DNA of 64,000 nucleotides from NCBI RefSeq assembly GCF_016775475.1, contig NZ_JAEUXJ010000006.1, forward strand, positions 248,001-312,000, given 5' to 3'. This document shows, piece by piece, positions 58,945 through 64,000 of the stretch. How positions within the stretch are numbered: the stretch's first letter is position 1; every line of letters begins with the position of its first letter. The notes under the pieces were generated by a model. It was not told the DNA's origin. It was given only the letters and a program-made list of their open reading frames with translations, and did not search any database. A program made the translations under genes and the position numbers. The DNA is from Belnapia mucosa (GTDB taxonomy: Bacteria; Pseudomonadota; Alphaproteobacteria; Acetobacterales; Acetobacteraceae).

Positions 58945-60182
58945 ACCTGCCGCTCTCGCCCGACCGGCTGTGGGACAGCCTGATGGCTATGGCCGCCATC
59001 GGCGCCACTCCGGAAGGCGGCTGCAACCGCCCGGCGCTTTCAGCCCTGGATGGCGAGGCGCGGGCGCTGCTGGCGGAATGGGGCAGGGCGGCGGGCCTCG
59101 ATGTCTCGGTGGACCGGCTGGGCAACATGATGCTGCGGCGGGAGGGGCGCGATCCGTCCCGCCGGCCAGTGCTGGTCGGCAGCCATCTCGACACCCAGCC
59201 CACGGGTGGCAAATTCGATGGGCCCTATGGCGTGCTGGCCGGGTTTGAGATCCTGCGCGCGTTGCAAGAGTCGGGCGCCGAGACCGAGGCGCCGATCATC
59301 CTGGTGAACTGGACCAGCGAGGAGGGCTGCCGCTTCAGCCCCTCGATGATCGGCGCCGCCGGTGCCATGGGCGTGCTCAGCGAGGCCGAGGTGCTCGACC
59401 GCCGCGCCATCGATGACGGCGAGCGCTATGGCGATGCCCTGGCCCGCACCGGCTGGGCCGGCAACGCCGACCCGGCCGCGCTGCGCGACGCCAGCGCCTA
59501 TTTCGAGGCGCATATCGAGCAGGGCCCGGTGCTGGAGGCGGAGGGCTACGACCTCGGCATCGTCACCGGCGGCTTCGCCACCGAGCGCGCCATGATCGGC
59601 GTCCGTGGCAAGGACAGCCATGCCGGCACCACGCCGATGGAGATGCGCCAGGACGCGCTGCTCGCCGCAGCGGAGATGATGGTGGCGGCGGAGCGCATCC
59701 TGCTCTCCCGCGCGCCGGAGGGGCGCTGCACGGTGAACCGCGTGATCGTGGAGCCGGGCGCCGATGGCGTCGTCCCCGGCGGCGCCCGCTTCGCCATGGA
59801 TTACCGCCATCCGGAGACCGGGACGCTGCAGGCGCTCTGGGCCGCGGCGGATGCCGAATTCGCCGCCATCGCCGCCCGCCGCAAGGTCGCGGTCTCGCGC
59901 GAGACCTATTGGGCCTTCCCGCGCGTCGAATTCGATACGGTGCTCACCGCCCGGCTGCGCGCCGCGGCCGCTCGCCAAGGGGTCCGTCACCGCGACATCC
60001 TCAGCGGCGCCGGGCATGATGCCTATCACGCCGCATCCCGCATGCCGGCGGTGATGCTGTTCATCCCCTGCCATGGCGGCATCAGCCACCACCCGACGGA
60101 ATCGATCTCCCGCGACTGGGCCGAGATCGGGCTGCGGGTGCTGGCCGATGCCGTGATCGAAACCGCCAACGCCCCAGGATAA
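58941..60182 (+). CDS. Zn-dependent M20 amidase/carbamoylase-like hydrolase, paralog 2
   Basis: GTG 58941 overlaps the previous stop (GTGA); 413 residues. Same motif set as paralog 1: VLVGSHLDTQPTGGKFDGPYGVLAGFE, ILVNWTSEEGCRFSPSMIG, AYFEAHIEQGPVLEAEG, KDSHAGTTPMEMRQDALLAA and FIPCHGGISHHPTESIS. The two look like a tandem duplication that has diverged at substrate-contact regions, suggesting action on different but related imported compounds or sequential steps. Substrate unknown. Confidence 0.9.
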   Translation: MNLPLSPDRLWDSLMAMAAIGATPEGGCNRPALSALDGEARALLAEWGRAAGLDVSVDRLGNMMLRREGRDPSRRPVLVGSHLDTQPTGGKFDGPYGVLAGFEILRALQESGAETEAPIILVNWTSEEGCRFSPSMIGAAGAMGVLSEAEVLDRRAIDDGERYGDALARTGWAGNADPAALRDASAYFEAHIEQGPVLEAEGYDLGIVTGGFATERAMIGVRGKDSHAGTTPMEMRQDALLAAAEMMVAAERILLSRAPEGRCTVNRVIVEPGADGVVPGGARFAMDYRHPETGTLQALWAAADAEFAAIAARRKVAVSRETYWAFPRVEFDTVLTARLRAAAARQGVRHRDILSGAGHDAYHAASRMPAVMLFIPCHGGISHHPTESISRDWAEIGLRVLADAVIETANAPG

Positions 60183-60186
60183 ACCC

Positions 60187-61680
60187 ATGCGCATTGCCAT
60201 CGGCGGCTTCCAGCACGAAAGCCATTCCTTCGCCCCGCTGCCGACCGGCTGGCAGGAATTCCTCCGCCCCGGCGGTTTCCCCGGGCTGCAACGCCCGGCG
60301 ACGCTGATCGAGACATTGCGGCCGACCTCCGTTCCCTGCGCCGGCGCGATCGAGGTGGCGGAGGCGGCCGGCGCCAGCATCGCCCCGCTCACCTGGTGCT
60401 TCGCCAATCCCGCCGGCCCGGTGACGGCCGAGGCCTTCGAGCGCATCGCCGCGCTGATGCTCGCCGCCCTCTCCGATGCTCTGGAGGAGGGGCCGCTGGA
60501 CGGAATCTATCTCGAACTCCACGGTGCCATGGTCGCGGTCGGCTTCGACGATGCCGAAGGCGAGCTCCTGCGCCGGCTGCGCGCCGTGGTCGGGCCCGAG
60601 CTGCCGATCACCGTCAGCCTCGACCCGCATGCCAATATGACTCGGCAGATGGTCGATCTCGCCGATGCGCTGGTCCCCTATCGCACCTATCCGCATGTGG
60701 ACATGAAGCCGGCCGGCGCCCAGGCCATGCGCCTGCTGCTGGAGCGCATCCGTCGCGGCAAGCCCTGGGCAAAATCCTTCGCCGAGGTCGATTTCCTCAT
60801 CCCTCTGACCATGCAGTGCACCATGGTCCCGCCCATGTCCTCGGTGCTGGAGGAGCGGGAGCGGCTCGCCGCCGCGCATGGCGCCGCCGAGCTCGCCTTC
60901 TGCTTCGGCTTCCCCTATGCGGATTTCCCCGGCTGCGGCGTCGCCATCGCGGCCTATGCGGATACCCAGGCGGCGGCCGATGCCGCCGTCGCCGGCCTTA
61001 AGTCCTATATGGACGCGCATGAGCCGGAATTCGCTGGCGGCGTCGCCCCGGCGGCCGAGGGCGTCGCCCAGGCCATCGCCATCGCCCGCAGTGCCGCGAA
61101 GCCGGTGGTAATGGCCGATACCCAGGATAATCCTGGCGGCGGCGGCCATGGCGATACCACCGGCCTGCTCGCCGAGCTGATCCGCCAGGATGCGCAGGGC
61201 GCCGTGCTCGGCCTGATCAACGACGCCGAAAGCGCCGCCGCCTGCCATGCCGCCGGAGTCGGGGCGACGCTCGAGCTCTCCCTCGGCGGCAAGAGCGACG
61301 GCGCCCCGCTTCCCGTGACCGCCACGGTGGAGGCGCTGACCGATGGGCGCTTCATCTGCACCGGGCCGATGGGCAAGGGCAACCCCGCCGATCTGGGCCC
61401 GACCGCGCTGATCCGCGTCGCCCCGGGCGTCCGCGTCATCGTGGTGACGCGGAAGATGCAGGCGCTCGATCAGGCGCTCTTTACCCATATCGGCGTGCAG
61501 CCGGCCGAGCAGAAGATCATCGCGCTGAAGTCGAGCGTGCATTTCCGCGCCCATTTCCAGCCGATCGCTGAGCAGGTGCTGGTCGTCGCCGCGCCCGGCC
61601 CGGTGGTGGCGGATCCGGCCACGCTGCCCTTCACCAATCTCCGCCCGAGCCTGCGGCTGCGGCCCGGCGCCAATCGCTGA
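60187..61680 (+). CDS. M81-family metallopeptidase (MlrC-like)
   Basis: The 497-residue protein has the M81 signature throughout: RIAIGGFQHESHSFAPLPT at the start, LDGIYLELHGAMVAVGFDDAEGELLRRLR near 98-126, PITVSLDPHANMT near 138-150, PYRTYPHVDMKPAG near 162-176, FGFPYADFPGCGV near 240 and MADTQDNPGGGGHGDTTGLLAEL near 310. The family includes microcystinase C, which opens cyclic or linear peptide products, and many members sit in amide-degradation operons. It is the last gene of the run from 51366. Confidence 0.9.
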   Translation: MRIAIGGFQHESHSFAPLPTGWQEFLRPGGFPGLQRPATLIETLRPTSVPCAGAIEVAEAAGASIAPLTWCFANPAGPVTAEAFERIAALMLAALSDALEEGPLDGIYLELHGAMVAVGFDDAEGELLRRLRAVVGPELPITVSLDPHANMTRQMVDLADALVPYRTYPHVDMKPAGAQAMRLLLERIRRGKPWAKSFAEVDFLIPLTMQCTMVPPMSSVLEERERLAAAHGAAELAFCFGFPYADFPGCGVAIAAYADTQAAADAAVAGLKSYMDAHEPEFAGGVAPAAEGVAQAIAIARSAAKPVVMADTQDNPGGGGHGDTTGLLAELIRQDAQGAVLGLINDAESAAACHAAGVGATLELSLGGKSDGAPLPVTATVEALTDGRFICTGPMGKGNPADLGPTALIRVAPGVRVIVVTRKMQALDQALFTHIGVQPAEQKIIALKSSVHFRAHFQPIAEQVLVVAAPGPVVADPATLPFTNLRPSLRLRPGANR

Positions 61681-61686
61681 CCCTGG

Positions 61687-62097
61687 CTAACGCGGGCGGG
61701 CGCGCATCGCCTCCGCCCGTTGCGCCAGTGCCGAGCCTTCCGGCCCGGTCAGGAATCCCGTCGCTCGCTCTATTTCCGGCCGCCTGGCGGCGCACCACCG
61801 GTTGCGGTCCGCCTGGTGCCGCGCATCGAATTCCGGCGGCGCCATCGCACGCAGGAAATCGTCCCGTGCCGCTGTGCCGCCCTCGCGCTCGCGCTGCTCG
61901 ATCGCCGCCGCCTCGATCCGCGCCGCGCGGTCGAGCGCGGTGACCGGAACGGGGATGCCGCAGGCCTGCCCGGCGCGCACGGCCTCACCCAGCACCGGCG
62001 CGTTGGCCGCCACCTCCCCCAGCTCGGGGGGCGGCGTGGCGACCGGCGTCTCGGCGCAGCCGGCGAGCAGGAGGATAAGGCCCAGGGTGCGGCGCAT
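61687..62097 (-). CDS. Small lipoprotein
   Basis: ATG 62097 starts a lipoprotein signal (MRRTLGLILLLAGCAETP) with lipobox LLAGC, giving 136 residues. The mature part has one more cysteine pair candidate (ACGIPV, WCAARR) and a helical charged middle (RAARIEAAAIEQREREGG). No family recognised. A longer open frame from 62160 would put the lipobox at a non-canonical distance. Downstream of the M81 gene and convergent with it. Confidence 0.75.
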   Translation of the reverse strand: MRRTLGLILLLAGCAETPVATPPPELGEVAANAPVLGEAVRAGQACGIPVPVTALDRAARIEAAAIEQREREGGTAARDDFLRAMAPPEFDARHQADRNRWCAARRPEIERATGFLTGPEGSALAQRAEAMRARPR

Positions 62098-62156
62098 CGC
62101 GAAGCGATAGCGCGGCGCCATACCGGACGACAACGGCGTGTTGTCGTAATGAAGCG

Positions 62157-63086
62157 TCAATCTGGGCCGGCGAGCAGCGCCTCGACCTCCGACCGGCGAG
62201 GAATTGGCGCCACCGCGCCATAGCCGGTGGTGGAGAGCGCTGCGGCTGCATTGGCATAGCGCGCGGCCTCGAGCGGATCGGCGCCCTCGACGAAGCGCGC
62301 CAGGAAGGCGCCGGCGAAGGTGTCGCCCGCGCCGGTTGCATCCACCGCCCGGACCTTGCGGCCGGGAACCAGCACCCGCCCCTCCGGCCGCGCCACCAGC
62401 ACGCCCTCGGCCCCAAGCTTCAGCAGCACCAGGGGGCAGCCGAGGCGGAGGTAGAAATCGGCGATCGCCTCCGGCGCCCCCAGCCCGGTCAGCACCCGCG
62501 CATCCTCGAGCGAGGGCAGCGCCACATCCGCGCTGGCGATGGCACCATGGATCACCGCCGCCGCCCGCGCCGCCGGCCAGAGGCGGAGCCGCAGATTGGT
62601 GTCATAGGAGACCCGGATCCCCGCTGCCTTGGCGGTGCCGATCGCATGGAAGACCGCGTCGCAGGCGCTGGCCGAAATCGCCTGGCTGATGCCCGAGACA
62701 TGCAGCAGCCGCGCCGCGCGGATCGCCGCCTCAGGCACATCCTCCGGCCGGTAGCGGCTGGCGGCGCTGGCGGTGCGGTAGAAGGTGAAATCGTGCCCGC
62801 GCTCGTCATGGGTGACGACATACATCCCGGTCGGCGCATCCGGGTTGCGCAACACGGTCTCGGTCGAGACGCCCTCGCGCCCCCAGAGCGCCATCAGCCC
62901 ATCGCCCGGCCGGTCGGTGCCGATCGCAGTGACATAGCCCGCGCTGGCGCCGCTGCGGGAAGCGGCGATGGCCGCATTGCTGGTGTCGCCACCGAAGCCC
63001 TCGAGGTAGAGCACGCGCCCATCGGGGCCGGGCGGCTGCTGGTTCAACTCCAGCATCGGCTCGCCCATGCAGAGGATGTCGGGCAT
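62157..63086 (-). CDS. kdgK: 2-keto-3-deoxygluconate kinase, PfkB family
   Basis: The 309-residue protein has MPDILCMGEPMLELNQQPPGPDGRVLYLEGFGGDTSNAAIAASRSG, typical of KdgK. LLHVSGISQAIS is near 130, and VRAVDATGAGDTFAGAFLARFVEG near 240-265 is the PfkB ATP-site signature with the catalytic Asp. It phosphorylates KDG to KDPG, and the KDPG aldolase gene immediately upstream (TGATG overlap) completes the pathway to pyruvate and glyceraldehyde-3-phosphate. Confidence 0.9.
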   Translation of the reverse strand: MPDILCMGEPMLELNQQPPGPDGRVLYLEGFGGDTSNAAIAASRSGASAGYVTAIGTDRPGDGLMALWGREGVSTETVLRNPDAPTGMYVVTHDERGHDFTFYRTASAASRYRPEDVPEAAIRAARLLHVSGISQAISASACDAVFHAIGTAKAAGIRVSYDTNLRLRLWPAARAAAVIHGAIASADVALPSLEDARVLTGLGAPEAIADFYLRLGCPLVLLKLGAEGVLVARPEGRVLVPGRKVRAVDATGAGDTFAGAFLARFVEGADPLEAARYANAAAALSTTGYGAVAPIPRRSEVEALLAGPD

Positions 63087-63715
63087 CAGGCCTGCTCGAT
63101 CCCCAATGCCTCATGCGCGGCACGCATGATGGCGGGCTTGTCGCCGGCGGCGATCCGCGCCTCATCCACCAGCTTGCCGCCGATGCCGACGAAGGCGGCG
63201 CCGGCCGCGAGATAGGCCGGGGCATTGCCGGCATCGACGCCGCCGGTCGGGCAGAAGACCGCCTGCGGGAAGACCGCCCGCACCGCCTTCACATGGCCCG
63301 GCCCGCCGGCCGAACTGGCGGGGAAGATCTTCACCACATCCGCCCCGGCGGCCAGCGCCGCGCGAATCTCGGTCGGTGTCATCGCCCCCGGCATGGCGGC
63401 GGCGCCGGCGGCGCGGGCGAGGCGGATGACCTCCGGATCGACCCAGGGCGTGACCAGGAAGCGCGCCCCGGCGGTGAGGCAGGCCTCGGCGGCGGCGGCA
63501 TCCGGCACCGTGCCGGCCCCCACCGTCAGCCCCGGCTCGCCGGCAAGCTCGCGGATGATCGCTACCGCATCCGGCGTGGTCAGGGTCAGTTCCAGCACGG
63601 TGAAGCCTGCCTCGCGCAGCCAGGCGCAGGCGGTGATGGCATGCGCGGCGGTGGAGGTGCGGATGACCGGCACCACGCGGGCCCGGCGCAGGACCGGCAG
63701 CAGGGGATGGCTCAT
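63086..63715 (-). CDS. eda: 2-keto-3-deoxy-6-phosphogluconate aldolase
   Basis: ATG 63715 (MSHPLLPVLRRARVVPVIRT) gives 209 residues. Family features are TVLELTLTTPDAV near 45 (catalytic Glu), VGAGTVPDAAAAEACLTAGARFLVTP near 70-95, DVVKIFPASSAGGPGHVKA near 133-150 with the Schiff-base Lys, and CPTGGVDAGNAPAYLAAGAAFVGIGGKL near 160-185. It cleaves KDPG to pyruvate and glyceraldehyde-3-phosphate. The stop shares a base with the kinase start. The pair suggests use of uronates or aldonates. Confidence 0.92.
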   Translation of the reverse strand: MSHPLLPVLRRARVVPVIRTSTAAHAITACAWLREAGFTVLELTLTTPDAVAIIRELAGEPGLTVGAGTVPDAAAAEACLTAGARFLVTPWVDPEVIRLARAAGAAAMPGAMTPTEIRAALAAGADVVKIFPASSAGGPGHVKAVRAVFPQAVFCPTGGVDAGNAPAYLAAGAAFVGIGGKLVDEARIAAGDKPAIMRAAHEALGIEQA

Positions 63716-63731
63716 GACTTGGCGCTCCGCT

Positions 63732-63770
63732 CTTGCGGTTATCGGGGCGGGTTTTCCGCCCGGCCGCAAG
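63732..63770. terminator. Nested hairpin between eda and the coiled-coil gene
   Basis: CTTGCGG (63732-63738) pairs with CCGCAAG (63764-63770), and inside it GGGCGG (63745-63750) pairs with CCGCCC (63756-63761). It lies directly after the stop of the upstream minus-strand gene (63779) and 17 bases before eda. No T-run follows, so it is called by strength and position. Confidence 0.45.
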
Positions 63771-63778
63771 GGGGTGCG

Positions 63779-64000
63779 TCAGGGCTGGGCCAGAGTCAGC
63801 ATGAGATCGGCCGTGGCCTCGAGCTGCCGGGCCTGGGCGCCAGCCTCGGCGAGCGCCGCCTGGGTCTCCTGTAGCCCGCCGGCATAGGCTTCGAGCGAGC
63901 CGCCGAGACTCCCGACCGCGCCGGACAGCGCGCCGAGTTCCTGCCGCAGCCCGGCGACGGCGGCAGCCTGCTCGGCGAGCGCGGCATCCAGGGCCCGCAG
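63779..64000 (-). CDS. C-terminal end of a coiled-coil protein (window edge)
   Basis: A frame open from the window edge to a TGA at 63779-63781 encodes 73 residues rich in Ala, Leu, Gln, Glu and Gly in a heptad-like pattern (LDAALAEQAAAVAGLRQEL, LQETQAALAEAGAQARQLEA). This is typical of a coiled coil at the end of a longer protein. The rest lies outside, so no function can be assigned. Confidence 0.65.
   Translation of the reverse strand: MRALDAALAEQAAAVAGLRQELGALSGAVGSLGGSLEAYAGGLQETQAALAEAGAQARQLEATADLMLTLAQP

Noticed and set aside
1..64000. CRISPR arrays, rRNA, tRNA or known riboswitches
   Set aside because: No evenly spaced short repeats, no cloverleaf-like segments and no recognisable riboswitch cores were seen by eye. 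Small RNA genes could still be missed without a covariance search.

Overview
The window looks like a chromosomal segment of a high-GC alphaproteobacterium. The most probable origin is a soil or water member of the Acetobacteraceae (Roseomonas-like). This is inferred from the very high GC of the backbone, an orphan tricarboxylate-type binding protein, many peptide ABC transporters and M20/M81 hydrolases, a TamA-TamB pair and a VgrG/PAAR module. No rRNA, tRNA or CRISPR array was seen. Genes are densely packed, with many ATGA/TGATG start-stop overlaps.

Layout of the left part. 1-4230: a type VI secretion tip module on the minus strand (PAAR partial, helper-like protein, VgrG, a glycine-zipper membrane protein that could be an effector, and a small unknown). 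4248-10253: an OprB-like porin, an RraA-like protein, a thioesterase, an orphan Bug-family binding protein, an enoyl-CoA hydratase and a nitronate monooxygenase. 10272-13515: a MarR-EmrA-EmrB efflux operon. 13543-19200: TamA-TamB. 19265-27198: an M20 amidohydrolase, a P1 peptidase, a GNAT protein, an alpha/beta hydrolase coupled to a radical SAM protein, and a large Pat-type protein acetyltransferase. 27195-29976: an XRE regulator and hydroxypyruvate isomerase/tartronate semialdehyde reductase. 30097-37354: an AI-2E-family membrane protein, a four-gene peptide ABC transporter without its binding protein, CreA and gamma-glutamyltransferase.

The main discovery is at 38274-48606. The gene for ComM/YifB (AAA+ competence helicase) is split in two. 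Its 5' part is at 48598-49241 and its 3' part at 37385-38282, both on the minus strand. A 10.3-kb island of visibly lower GC lies between them. The island is bounded by a 9-bp direct repeat (AACAGGTTA), and removing it restores a perfect ComM reading frame (GGHNLLMSGPPGAGKS). Joining the island ends gives a 44-bp quasi-palindromic attP centred on AA, as expected for the large serine recombinase encoded just inside the left end. The island also encodes an XRE regulator, an HNH endonuclease with homing-endonuclease-type repeats, an RTX/cadherin-like secreted protein flanked by diverged 94-bp direct repeats, a Crp/Fnr regulator, two DUF6894-like proteins and a small membrane protein. Most notably it encodes a 581-residue protein with all three core motifs of a minimal superfamily-A polymerase, resembling the TV-Pol (transposon-viral polymerase) family. 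The island is therefore a candidate self-replicating, serine-recombinase-mobilised element that disables a DNA-uptake gene in a potentially reversible way.

Right part. 49275-51280: an M19 dipeptidase and a histone-deacetylase-like amidohydrolase. 51366-61680: a plus-strand operon-like run with a peptide-type binding protein, two permeases, a fused two-domain ATPase, an M20 peptidase, two tandem carbamoylase-like M20 paralogs and an M81 (MlrC-like) peptidase. This reads as one import-and-hydrolysis pathway for an amide or peptide substrate. 61687-64000: a lipoprotein, KDG kinase and KDPG aldolase, and the C-terminal end of a coiled-coil protein cut by the window edge.
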